Shown in pieces: positions 40,051 through 49,729 of a stretch of DNA of 64,000 nucleotides. Within the stretch, counting starts at the first letter, position 1; every line of letters starts with the position of its first letter. The DNA comes from an uncultured Mycoplasmatota bacterium (GTDB lineage Bacteria; Bacillota_I; Bacilli_A; RF39; UBA660), in assembly GCA_946402735.1 (NCBI GenBank), contig CAMIXH010000001.1, positions 124,001 to 188,000 of the forward strand, in the 5' to 3' direction. The position numbers and the translations under genes were made by a program. A model generated the notes under the pieces. It worked only from the letters and a program-made list of their open reading frames with translations. It ran no database searches and was not told the DNA's origin.

Positions 40051-40460
40051 GTAAATATGATGATATTATTAATCTTCCACATCATGTATCAAAGTATTAT
40101 CCAAGAATGTCTTTAGAAGCAAGAAGTGCTCAATTTGCTCCTTATGATGCTTTAGAAGGATATAGTGATGGAGTAAGGGAAACTGAAAGAACAACTGATA
40201 AAAGAATAATTCTTGATGAAGAAAAGAAAGAAATATTAAATAGTAAATTAAATATAATTAAGAATTCTAGTGATATAGAAGTGACTATTACATATTTTGT
40301 TAAAGACTTAAAAAAAGAGGGAGGATGTTATAAAAATAAAACTGGTTATGTTAAAAAGATAGATATATATAACCAAGTAATAATTATGAGTGATAACACT
40401 AAAATATCAATAAATGAAATAATTGATATAAAGTTATGTTATAATAATAATGAGATATAG
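40047..40460 (+). CDS. YolD-like family protein
   Basis: INLPHHVSKYYPRMSLEARSAQFAPYDALEGYSDGVRETERTTD; ATGA overlap with the polymerase. Confidence 0.82.
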   Translation: MSKYDDIINLPHHVSKYYPRMSLEARSAQFAPYDALEGYSDGVRETERTTDKRIILDEEKKEILNSKLNIIKNSSDIEVTITYFVKDLKKEGGCYKNKTGYVKKIDIYNQVIIMSDNTKISINEIIDIKLCYNNNEI

Positions 40461-40476
40461 TAAAAAAGAGGTACAT

Positions 40477-41151
40477 ATGAAATATATAATATTAATACCC
40501 ACTTATAATCCAGATGATAAACTACTTCAAGTTTTAAAGACTATAAATAAAAAATATGAAACTATAGTAGTAAATGATGGTAGTGAAAACAAAGATATGC
40601 TTAAGGATTGTGAAGAATATGCACAAATTATTTCATATGACGAAAATCAGGGAAAAGGATTTGCTCTTAAAACTGGCTTTGCATATATAAAAGCGCATTA
40701 TAAAGATTATGTTGTTGTAACAATGGATGATGATATGCAACATAAATTAGAAGATGCTATTAAACTATGTGATTATGTAAATGAGCATCCAGATGAACTC
40801 GCAATAGGAGGAAGGCATTGGGATAAAACAACACCTCTTACAAGTAGAATAGGAAATGCAATTGCTAGACATATATTTAAAAAACATACTGGTCTAAGCA
40901 TTTATGATACTCAAACTGGACTTAGAGCTTTTTCAAATAAGTTAATGGATTATATGTTGAGTGTTGATGGAAATAGATATGAATATGAGATGAATGTCTT
41001 ATATAATTTAAAAAATAATAATATTAAATTTAAAGAATTACCTATTGAAACTATATATATTGATAATAATGAGACAAGTAGATTTAGAGTATTTAAAGAT
41101 TCACTTAAAATATATAAAGAAATGAGAAAATGGAAAAAGAAAAATAAATAA
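40477..41151 (+). CDS. Family 2 glycosyltransferase
   Basis: IILIPTYNPDDKLLQVLKTI, VVNDGSENKD, MDDDMQHKLEDAI. Confidence 0.9.
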   Translation: MKYIILIPTYNPDDKLLQVLKTINKKYETIVVNDGSENKDMLKDCEEYAQIISYDENQGKGFALKTGFAYIKAHYKDYVVVTMDDDMQHKLEDAIKLCDYVNEHPDELAIGGRHWDKTTPLTSRIGNAIARHIFKKHTGLSIYDTQTGLRAFSNKLMDYMLSVDGNRYEYEMNVLYNLKNNNIKFKELPIETIYIDNNETSRFRVFKDSLKIYKEMRKWKKKNK

Positions 41152-41280
41152 AAAGTGAATCATATGAAAAAAGAAATGGAAAAAGCTGAAAAGAAAAATC
41201 AATTAATGCTTAATAAATTGGGTATTCAATTTAGATGGTAAAAGCTAAAAGATATGTTATAATATGTTCATTGGTGAATT

Positions 41281-42123
41281 ATGGAAAGATATAAAGAAAT
41301 AGAAAGAACAATTATAAAAAAATATAGAAAAGAAATATGGAGTCGTTTTGCTCGTGCTATTGGAAACTATGAATTAATTAAAGAAAATGACAAGATTATG
41401 GTTTGCATTAGTGGAGGAAAAGACTCTTTTCTGCTAGCTAAATGTATTGAAGAGATTCAAAAACATGGAAAAGTGAAATTTGATGCACATTATGTTGTAA
41501 TGAATCCAGGCTATAATGAAATAAATCTTAAAAAGATTATAGAAAATGCTAAGATATTAAATCTAAATATAGAAGTGTTTGATAGTGACATTTTTGCATC
41601 AGTAGAAAATGTGGATTTTAAGAGCCCTTGTTATATGTGTGCTAGAATGAGAAGAGGATACTTATATAACAAAGCTAAAGAACTTGGATGCAATAAAATA
41701 GCACTAGGTCATCATATGGATGATGTTATTGAAACTACATTATTATCAATGTTCTATGGGGCAGAAGTAAAGACTATGTTGCCAAAATTACATAGTGATA
41801 ATTATCCTGGAATTGAACTAATTAGGCCGATGTATTTAATACGTGAAAGAGACATAATAGCATGGGCTAAATTTAATAAACTTGAATTTATTAATTGCGC
41901 TTGTAAGTTTACTAGGGATAGTGTAATTGATGAAAATTTAAGTAAGAGAAAAGAAATGAAAAGATTAATAAAAGACATGAGTAAGGCAAATGAAAATGTT
42001 GATGTTAATATATTTACTGCTCTTGATAATATTAATTTAAATTGTGTTTTAGGAACAAAAAAAGATGGAATATATAAAAGCTTTCTTGAAGATTATGATA
42101 ATAATAAGGATGGTGAAATATGA
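41281..42123 (+). CDS. TtcA-like PP-loop tRNA thiolation ATPase
   Basis: CISGGKDSFLLAK, CYMCARMRRGYLYNKAKELGCNKIALGHHMDDVIETTLLSMFYG. Confidence 0.88.
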   Translation: MERYKEIERTIIKKYRKEIWSRFARAIGNYELIKENDKIMVCISGGKDSFLLAKCIEEIQKHGKVKFDAHYVVMNPGYNEINLKKIIENAKILNLNIEVFDSDIFASVENVDFKSPCYMCARMRRGYLYNKAKELGCNKIALGHHMDDVIETTLLSMFYGAEVKTMLPKLHSDNYPGIELIRPMYLIRERDIIAWAKFNKLEFINCACKFTRDSVIDENLSKRKEMKRLIKDMSKANENVDVNIFTALDNINLNCVLGTKKDGIYKSFLEDYDNNKDGEI

Positions 42124-42569
42124 AATTAGTAGCTTACTTTTCAGCTAGTGGAGTAACTAGAGAATATGCAACTATATTAAGTAAAAAGTTAAATGCAGAG
42201 TTATATGAAATTAGACCTGAAGTTTCATATTCAAAAAAAGATTTAAACTGGTTAAATCCTTTTAGTAGAAGTTCTAAAGAAATGAAGGATGAATTCTCTA
42301 GACCTGATTTTATGGACAAATTACCTAGTATGGAAAAATACGAGAAAATATATATTGGTTTTCCAGTTTGGTGGTATACATGCCCTCATATAGTTAATAC
42401 ATTCTTGGAATATTACAATTTCAATAATAAAAGTGTTGAAGTGTTCTTTACTAGTGGTTCAACAGGAGAAGATAAAATAAGAAAATCATTATCAAACTAT
42501 GGTTTTATTAATAATGTCACTAGAATTGCTAGTATGGATGACTTAAATAGAATAACTGATGAAAACTAA
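42120..42569 (+). CDS. Flavodoxin family protein, paralogue of 8263-8727
   Basis: AYFSASGVTREYATILSKKL, FPVWWYTCPHIVNTFLE, FTSGST; ATGA overlap with ttcA-like gene. Confidence 0.88.
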   Translation: MKLVAYFSASGVTREYATILSKKLNAELYEIRPEVSYSKKDLNWLNPFSRSSKEMKDEFSRPDFMDKLPSMEKYEKIYIGFPVWWYTCPHIVNTFLEYYNFNNKSVEVFFTSGSTGEDKIRKSLSNYGFINNVTRIASMDDLNRITDEN

Positions 42570-43020
42570 TGTTATGAGAATATTGGATCAAAAGAAGATT
42601 CAATATAAAAGTTATGATTATTCTTCTAGTGGAGTTATTAGCGGAATGGAAGTTGCTAATGTTCTAAATCAAAATCCAAATCAAGTGTTTAAAACATTAG
42701 TAACAATTTCAAATAGTAAAAAGTATTATGTATTTGACATTCCTGTTAACAAAGAATTAGATTTAAAAAAAGCAGCTTTAGCTGTTAATGAAAAAAGTAT
42801 TGAAATGGTAAAATTAAAAGATTTATTATCACTAACTGGATATATACATGGTGGTTGTTCGATGATAGGAATGAAAAAACAATTTTGTACTATAATTGAT
42901 GAGAGTGCAAAAAACTATGAAACAATTATATTTAGTGCTGGAAAAATAGGTTATCAAGTAGAAGTAAGTCTTAATGATTTAAAAAAAGTTATTGATTATA
43001 AAATTAATAATATTTGTTAG
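42559..43020 (+). CDS. ybaK: YbaK/EbsC family aminoacyl-tRNA deacylase
   Basis: VFKTLVTISNSKKYYVFDIPVNKELDLKKAALAVNEKSIEMV..TGYIHGGCSMIGMKKQF. Confidence 0.9.
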   Translation: MKTNVMRILDQKKIQYKSYDYSSSGVISGMEVANVLNQNPNQVFKTLVTISNSKKYYVFDIPVNKELDLKKAALAVNEKSIEMVKLKDLLSLTGYIHGGCSMIGMKKQFCTIIDESAKNYETIIFSAGKIGYQVEVSLNDLKKVIDYKINNIC

Positions 43021-43035
43021 AAAGGAAAAAAACAA

Positions 43036-43926
43036 ATGGAAAAATCAAAAGTATATTTTGCAAGAGAAATTACACCTGAGAATTTAATTAAAATATATGA
43101 AGCACTTGGTGTAGAATTAACTGGAAACGTTGGAGTAAAGGTATCAACTGGTGAAGCAGGAAGTAGAGGATATTTAAAAGCAGAATTAATTAAACCATTA
43201 GTAGATAAACTAAATGGAACAATTATTGAATGTAATACTGCTTATCCTGGAAAAAGAAATGATGCTACGGAGCATTTGAAAGTAGCAGAAGAACATGGAT
43301 TTACAAAATGTGGTCAAGGTGTTGAAATACTAGATGGATTTGGTGAAAAGAAAATACCTGTTAATAAAGGAAAACATTTAAAATATGATATTATTGGAGA
43401 AGCATTTGATAAATATGATTCAATATTAAATCTTGCTCATGGTAAAGGTCATGCTATGGGAGGATTTGGAGCAAACTTGAAGAATCAATCAATTGGAATA
43501 GCTTCTCGTAATGGTAAAGCTTATATTCATAGTTGTGGTCAAACAGAAGATCCTGATAAGTGTTGGTCATGTAAGTATGAACAAAAAGATTTTATTGAAT
43601 CTATGGCTGAAGCAGCTACTGCAGTTGCAGATTATTTAAAAGAACAAAATAAACCAATTGTTTATATTACAGTTATGAATTTCTTATCAGTAGACTGTGA
43701 TTGTGATGCTCATCAAACAGATCCAGTAATGAGTGATTTGGGAATTGTTGGTTCATTAGATCCAGTAGCAAATGATCAAGCATTTTTAGATATGGTATTT
43801 GCATCTACTGAAGATGGTAGTGATAAGTTAAGAGAAAGAATTGATACAAGAGTTGGAAGACATATTACTGAATATGCAGAAAGTCTGGGACTTGGAACAA
43901 CTGAGTATGAATTAATAGAAATATAA
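43036..43926 (+). CDS. DUF362 domain-containing protein
   Basis: KVYFAREITPENLIKIYEALG; LAHGKGHAMGGFGANLKNQSIGIASRNGKAYIHS; CWSCKYEQ. Confidence 0.85.
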   Translation: MEKSKVYFAREITPENLIKIYEALGVELTGNVGVKVSTGEAGSRGYLKAELIKPLVDKLNGTIIECNTAYPGKRNDATEHLKVAEEHGFTKCGQGVEILDGFGEKKIPVNKGKHLKYDIIGEAFDKYDSILNLAHGKGHAMGGFGANLKNQSIGIASRNGKAYIHSCGQTEDPDKCWSCKYEQKDFIESMAEAATAVADYLKEQNKPIVYITVMNFLSVDCDCDAHQTDPVMSDLGIVGSLDPVANDQAFLDMVFASTEDGSDKLRERIDTRVGRHITEYAESLGLGTTEYELIEI

Positions 43927-43997
43927 AAAACTTTTTTAAAGTTTTTTTCTTTTATTATTATCTTTAATATGGTATCATTAAAAAAGGTGATATATGA

Positions 43998-44879
43998 ATG
44001 AAACATATTTTTATGATTAATAGATTTAGCCTTAGAGAAAGACTAGATTCTTATACTAAAGCAATTGAAAATGCTGCTAAAAAATTAGAATTAGATTATA
44101 AAATTGAAATAAATAGTGAAGAAGAAACTACTGAAGACATTTTAGATAGATATAAAAATAAAAGTGATATTATTTATGCTGTTGGTGGAGATGGAATACT
44201 AAATAGAGTAATTAATAGTATATATGGAACTAAGAATAAAGTTGCTTGTATTCCAGCTGGAACAGGTAATGATTTTAATCGTTCTATAAATGAATCATTT
44301 AAAGAAGGAGATAATGTTGTTGATTTAATTAAATGTAATAATAATTATCTTGTTAATGTTGCATGCTTTGGAGTAGATGCTGATATAGCTAATGATGATT
44401 CAGTAGTTCATAACAAATGGATTCCAAGAAAAATACAATATGATGTAGGAGTAGTAAAACATATCCTTTTATATAAACCATATACATTTACAATGAAATG
44501 GGATAAAGAAGAAAAGACAAGTAAACTATCTTTAGTAACAGTATGTAATGGTAGATATTATGGTGGTGGATTTAATGTTAATCCAGATGGTTTTTATGAT
44601 GATGGTATGTTAGATGCTTATATTATTTATGCTACTAATAGAAGACAATTATTAGATTATTTAATTAAACTATTAAAAGGAAAACATAAAGAATGTAAAC
44701 ATGTAGAACATATTAGAACTAATAAATTTACCATTATTACTGATAATGATATTGATGGTAATTTAGATGGTGAAAGTTTAAAATCTAAGAAATTTGAAAT
44801 GAGTGTTATTCCTAAAGCATTAACATTCTATTACAATAAACAATTAGTTGAGCAAATAAAAATAGAATTAGGAAAATAG
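43998..44879 (+). CDS. Diacylglycerol kinase family lipid kinase
   Basis: DIIYAVGGDGILNRVINSI, IPAGTGNDFNRSI, DGMLDAYIIY. Confidence 0.92.
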   Translation: MKHIFMINRFSLRERLDSYTKAIENAAKKLELDYKIEINSEEETTEDILDRYKNKSDIIYAVGGDGILNRVINSIYGTKNKVACIPAGTGNDFNRSINESFKEGDNVVDLIKCNNNYLVNVACFGVDADIANDDSVVHNKWIPRKIQYDVGVVKHILLYKPYTFTMKWDKEEKTSKLSLVTVCNGRYYGGGFNVNPDGFYDDGMLDAYIIYATNRRQLLDYLIKLLKGKHKECKHVEHIRTNKFTIITDNDIDGNLDGESLKSKKFEMSVIPKALTFYYNKQLVEQIKIELGK

Positions 44880-44880
44880 T

Positions 44881-45438
44881 ATGACTAAGTATAATTTTCT
44901 ACGTAAAATAGTAAAATTTTTAACGAAGGTTTATATTCGTCCTACATATGAAGGTCTAGAAAATATTCCTAAGAGTGGACCTTTTATAATTGCTGGTAAT
45001 CATATACATTTAGTTGATCCAGCACCAATAATGAGTATCACAAATAGACAAATACATTTCTTATCAAAAGCATCATTATTTAAGTATCCTCAAGCATTGA
45101 TATTTAAAAATATGGGATTGATTCCAGTTAATAGAGATGGTAAGGATACAGAAGCTTATGAAAGCGCTATTGAGTATTTAAAAAATGGTGAAATAGTAGG
45201 TATATATCCAGAAGGAACTAGAGAAAGAGGAAGAGGACTTCTTCCATTTAAGATGGGCGCTGTTAGAATGGCGCAGGAAACAAATACAGTAATAATTCCT
45301 TTTGGTGCAAGAGGAAAATATAAACCTTTTAGAAAGGGAATAACATTTAGATTTGGAAAGCCTTTTAAAGTATCAAAAGATCTTGAAAAGTCTAATGATG
45401 AATTAAGAGAAATAATAAGAGGACTTATAAAAGAGTAA
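44881..45438 (+). CDS. plsC: 1-acyl-sn-glycerol-3-phosphate acyltransferase
   Basis: AGNHIHLVDPAPI, GLIPVNRDG, GIYPEGTRERGRGLLPFKMGAVRMA. Confidence 0.9.
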   Translation: MTKYNFLRKIVKFLTKVYIRPTYEGLENIPKSGPFIIAGNHIHLVDPAPIMSITNRQIHFLSKASLFKYPQALIFKNMGLIPVNRDGKDTEAYESAIEYLKNGEIVGIYPEGTRERGRGLLPFKMGAVRMAQETNTVIIPFGARGKYKPFRKGITFRFGKPFKVSKDLEKSNDELREIIRGLIKE

Positions 45439-45496
45439 AGTTTTCTTTTTTACTTGCATATTTTATGCTACAATTTTAATGAGGATAAGTGATAAT

Positions 45497-46510
45497 ATGA
45501 AAAAGAAATGGAATTTATATAGTATAAGTGAATCAAGAGCAATTATAATGGGATTTGCTACATTAATAGTTGCATTATTTCATAGTTACTCATTAAAGTA
45601 TTCTAGCGTTTTTAATTATATTAGAAATACTGGTAATGTAGGAGTAGATATATTCTTATTTGTATCAGCTATTGGATTATACTTTTCATTTACTAAGAAT
45701 TCCAATATTAAAGAATTCTATAAAAAGAGAATTCTTAGAATATTACCAGCTATTTTAATAGTTAGAACTATATATTGTATTTGGATTCAAACTAGTTTCT
45801 GGGTATATATTAAAAACATTACTTTATCATCATTATTTATAGATGGTAATAGAGATTTATGGTATTTTACATTATCAATTATTCTATATTTATTATATCC
45901 ATTATTATATAAAGTAATTAATTCTAAAGGATTAAAAGGATTAATTGGTTTATTACTTGTAACAATAGGATCTAGTTTATTATTATATTATTTTAATTAT
46001 AATTATTATTTACAAATAGAAATATTATTAACTAGAATACCTGTATTCTTAATAGGTATTTATGTAGGTAAAATGGTTTATGAGAAAAAAGAAATAAATA
46101 ATTTATGGATTATTCCTTTTATACTTATGTTTTTTATAACTAATATTCTTATGTATAGAGGTGGAATTAATCCTTATATGGTAGTTAGATACTTATATTG
46201 TTTACTTGGTATATCTATTGTATTTATTATTGCATTTTGTCACTCATTGTGGAATCATAAGAACATTGATAAAGTTTTAGCTTTCTTTGGAATGTATTCA
46301 ATGGAAGTATATTTAATATATGAACGTATGTGTTATATGGGTAAAGGTTTTGTTCCTATTAATAATATTGTTTTATTCTATATAGTTATATTTATAATAT
46401 CAGTATTATTATCTGTAGGTTTAAAAATGTTAGAAAATAGAATTGTTGGTTTATTTGAAGATAGAGGTGTAGATCATGCAAGCAACAGTAATGGAAATAA
46501 ACGTAAATAA
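45497..46510 (+). CDS. Acyltransferase family 3 membrane protein
   Basis: RAIIMGFATLIVALFHSY; GNVGVDIFLFVSAIGLYFSFTKN; multiple TMs. Confidence 0.82.
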   Translation: MKKKWNLYSISESRAIIMGFATLIVALFHSYSLKYSSVFNYIRNTGNVGVDIFLFVSAIGLYFSFTKNSNIKEFYKKRILRILPAILIVRTIYCIWIQTSFWVYIKNITLSSLFIDGNRDLWYFTLSIILYLLYPLLYKVINSKGLKGLIGLLLVTIGSSLLLYYFNYNYYLQIEILLTRIPVFLIGIYVGKMVYEKKEINNLWIIPFILMFFITNILMYRGGINPYMVVRYLYCLLGISIVFIIAFCHSLWNHKNIDKVLAFFGMYSMEVYLIYERMCYMGKGFVPINNIVLFYIVIFIISVLLSVGLKMLENRIVGLFEDRGVDHASNSNGNKRK

Positions 46511-47561
46511 CTTTTTATATAATGTTGAAAGTATAAAAAAATACACTAAGAATAAGATAATAATTCCTGTTATAAAAGCTAATGCTTATGGTACTCATTT
46601 AAATGAAAAATTAGATGTTATAAATAAGTTTGATATAGTAAGTGTTGCTAGAGTAAGTGAAGCAATCCATTTAAGAGAATTAGGTTATAAAAAAGAAATA
46701 CTAATTTTAAATCAACCATATATAACTGAAATAGATGATATTATTAAATACAATATAATAGTAGGTCTATCTAATTATGAGTTTTTAGAAGAATTGTCTA
46801 AAAGAAAAGAAAAGGTTTTAATTCATTTGGAAATAGAAACAGGTATGAATAGAACAGGTGTTAAACTTAGTGATTTAGAAATATTTATTGATAAGATCAA
46901 ATCAAGTAATAATATAGTTTTAGAAGGAGTATATACTCATTTATCAAGTGCTGATTTTGATTATAACTATACTATGAAACAAATAGGTTTATTTAAAGAA
47001 GCTGTTAGTATTTTAGAAGAAGAATTTGGTAAACTAAAATATATTCATTCAAGTGCATCTAATGGTTTGTTAAATTATGATGATGGTGTTTCTAATGCTG
47101 TTAGACCAGGTATTATTCTTTATGGATTTGAATCATTTACAGGAGTAAATAATATAATTAGTATTAAACCAGTATGTACTTTAAAAACAAGAATTGTATT
47201 TATTAAAGAAATTGGTAAAAAAGAATCAGTTGGATATTCAAGAAAGTTTAAATCTAGAAAGAGTATGACAATCGCAACAATACCAATTGGATATGCTGAT
47301 GGATTAAGAAGAAGTTTTTCTAAAAAAGGTTATGTTATTGTAAATGGTAAAAAAGCAAAAATACTAGGTAATATTTGTATGGATAGTGCAATGATTGATG
47401 TTAGTAAAATAGATGCTAAATTAAATGACGAAGTTTATATTTGGGATAACAAAATACAAAGTTTAGATGATGTAGCTAAATCATGTAAAACTATTAATTA
47501 TGAAATAATGACATCAATATCTGATAGAGTAAAAAGAATTTTTATATGTAAAGAAGATTAA
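46476..47561 (+). CDS. alr: Alanine racemase
   Basis: VIKANAYGTHL PLP-Lys motif, ETGMNRTGV, VRPGIILYGF, GNICMDSAMIDV; overlaps the upstream gene by 35 nt. Confidence 0.95.
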   Translation: MQATVMEINVNNFLYNVESIKKYTKNKIIIPVIKANAYGTHLNEKLDVINKFDIVSVARVSEAIHLRELGYKKEILILNQPYITEIDDIIKYNIIVGLSNYEFLEELSKRKEKVLIHLEIETGMNRTGVKLSDLEIFIDKIKSSNNIVLEGVYTHLSSADFDYNYTMKQIGLFKEAVSILEEEFGKLKYIHSSASNGLLNYDDGVSNAVRPGIILYGFESFTGVNNIISIKPVCTLKTRIVFIKEIGKKESVGYSRKFKSRKSMTIATIPIGYADGLRRSFSKKGYVIVNGKKAKILGNICMDSAMIDVSKIDAKLNDEVYIWDNKIQSLDDVAKSCKTINYEIMTSISDRVKRIFICKED

Positions 47562-47619
47562 ATTGATTTAATATTTAATCTTTTTTTGTTATAATTTATA
47601 TGTAAAATAGGTGAATAGT

Positions 47620-48426
47620 ATGAATTTAACAATATTTATAGCAGCTCTTCCCGTAGTATTAATTTGTATGTATGTATATGCTAAAGATACAGAAAAAGAG
47701 CCTAAAAATTTATTAGGGCAATTAATGATATGGGGAGTTCTTTCAATTATACCGGTTATTTTTATTGAGAAGATTTTAGATTTTTTCTTTAGTACAACAG
47801 GTAAAGAAGGATATATAATTTTATTCTTACATTGTTTTATTGGTATTGGCTTAATAGAAGAATTAGCTAAATGGATAATATCATATAAAGTAGTATACAA
47901 AAATAAAGAGTTTAATGAAGCATATGACTCTATTGTTTATTCTGTATTTGTATCACTTGGATTTGCATTAATAGAAAACTTAATGTATGTTGCTTCAGGT
48001 GGTTTCTTAACAGGATTATTAAGAGCGTTTACTTCTGTACCAGCGCATACTAGTACAGGTATTTTAATGGGTTATTATTTTGGACGTGCAAAAACTGAAG
48101 AAGTAAAAGGAAATCAGAGTGCTTCTAATAAATATATGTTACTAAGTGCTCTTATGCCAGCATTACTACATACACTATATGATACTTTTGCTTTAAGTAA
48201 GATAGATAATTCAATTTATTTATTCTTTATTTGTACATTCTTCTTATATGTTATTAGTATTGTATTAATTAAAAAGGTATCAAAAAATAATGTTAAGTTT
48301 AATAGTGAATATGTTAGTAATGATGAAAACTTTAAATTTACAAGAAAGCTATTAATAATAATTAGTAGTATTTCTGTTATAGTAGCAATTGCTATAAAGG
48401 TAGCTAAATATTTTGGAGTGATGTAA
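47620..48426 (+). CDS. PrsW family intramembrane metalloprotease
   Basis: GIGLIEELAKWIISYKVVY, EAYDSIVYSVFVSLGFALIENLMYV, HTSTGILMGYYFG. Confidence 0.9.
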   Translation: MNLTIFIAALPVVLICMYVYAKDTEKEPKNLLGQLMIWGVLSIIPVIFIEKILDFFFSTTGKEGYIILFLHCFIGIGLIEELAKWIISYKVVYKNKEFNEAYDSIVYSVFVSLGFALIENLMYVASGGFLTGLLRAFTSVPAHTSTGILMGYYFGRAKTEEVKGNQSASNKYMLLSALMPALLHTLYDTFALSKIDNSIYLFFICTFFLYVISIVLIKKVSKNNVKFNSEYVSNDENFKFTRKLLIIISSISVIVAIAIKVAKYFGVM

Positions 48427-49109
48427 TGAAAAAAATAGGTATTATTTTTGCAATGAGAGAAGAGTTAGATGAATTTTTAAAGATCATATCTATAACTCGT
48501 GAAACAACAATTTATGACATTACTTTTTATGAAGGAATGATTGAAAATAATAATTGTATATTAGTTGAAAGTGGTGTTGGCAAAGTAAATGCTGCCAGAG
48601 TTACACAATTATTAATTGATAAAATGAAACCTGATTATATTTTAAATGTAGGAGTAGCTGGAAGTATAAGTGAAGAAGTTAATTTAAAAGATATAGTAAT
48701 TGGTACTAAAATGGTTGAACATGATTTTGATATTACTGCTTTTAATCATGAAAAAGGATTTATTCCAGGTATTGGAGTTTATATTAATAATAGTAGAGAA
48801 CTTGTTGATATTTGCAAAGGTATAAAAGGAAGTGATGTACACTTTGGAGTAATCGCAAGTGCTGATAAGTTTGTAACAGATAAAGAAGAAAGCAAACAAA
48901 TTAGTAAAGACTTTGATGCATTATGTGTTGAAATGGAAGGAGCTAGTATTTCACAAGTATGTTTCTTATGTGCTATACCTTGTTTAGTTATTAGAAGTAT
49001 ATCTGATTCTATTTATAAAGGTAATAATAAAGAAACATATGAAGATTTATTAAATGAAGCAAGTAAAAAAGTTTGCGAATATGCTGAAAAAATAATTAGG
49101 AGGATATAA
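48426..49109 (+). CDS. mtnN: 5'-methylthioadenosine/S-adenosylhomocysteine nucleosidase
   Basis: IGIIFAMREELDEFL, ESGVGKVNAARVTQLLID, NVGVAGSIS, VEMEGASISQVC. Confidence 0.93.
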   Translation: MKKIGIIFAMREELDEFLKIISITRETTIYDITFYEGMIENNNCILVESGVGKVNAARVTQLLIDKMKPDYILNVGVAGSISEEVNLKDIVIGTKMVEHDFDITAFNHEKGFIPGIGVYINNSRELVDICKGIKGSDVHFGVIASADKFVTDKEESKQISKDFDALCVEMEGASISQVCFLCAIPCLVIRSISDSIYKGNNKETYEDLLNEASKKVCEYAEKIIRRI

Positions 49110-49648
49110 TGAAAATATTAAAAAATAAATTAAAAAGTGAATTAAATCTTAGAACAGAAATGGATTTTCCAACTAAGGGTATTGAATTTATTGACATTAA
49201 TCCATTAATAATACAAAAAACGACATTAAAAGAAATAGTTAAATTATTTGTAAAAGAATTAAAAAATAAAAATATAGATTATATGGTTGCTCCAGAAGCA
49301 AGAGGATTCTTATTTGGAATGGCTATATCTGATAACTTAAACTGTGGATGTATTCCAGTTAGAAAAAAAGGTAAATTACCACCATCTACAGTAGCAGCAA
49401 CATTTGAATATGAAAAGGAATATGGAAAAGATATATTAGAATTACCTACATTAGTAAATGAGAGTTACAAAGGTAAAAATTTCTATATTGTAGATGATAT
49501 ATATGCAACAGGTCATACAGTTGATGCTATTTGCAAAGCAATTGAAGATCTAGGTGGAAATGTAGTTGGTGTAGGAGCAGTAATTAATATAGTTGAACTT
49601 AACAATAATAAAGATGTATTTTCTTTAATTGATATAAATGAAAGCTAA
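49109..49648 (+). CDS. apt: Adenine phosphoribosyltransferase
   Basis: VAPEARGFLFGMAISDNLNCGCIPVRKKGKLP, IVDDIYATGHTVDAICKAIE. Confidence 0.95.
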   Translation: MKILKNKLKSELNLRTEMDFPTKGIEFIDINPLIIQKTTLKEIVKLFVKELKNKNIDYMVAPEARGFLFGMAISDNLNCGCIPVRKKGKLPPSTVAATFEYEKEYGKDILELPTLVNESYKGKNFYIVDDIYATGHTVDAICKAIEDLGGNVVGVGAVINIVELNNNKDVFSLIDINES

Positions 49649-49653
49649 TAAAT

Positions 49654-49690
49654 ATAGATTATAACTTACGAGTTGTAATCTATTTTATTT
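49654..49690 (+). terminator. Intrinsic terminator
   Basis: AGATTATAACT-tacg-AGTTGTAATCT then TATTTTATTT. Confidence 0.75.
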
Positions 49691-49729
49691 GTCTATTAAT
49701 TGTGATAAAATAAATTCGGGAGAAGATAT

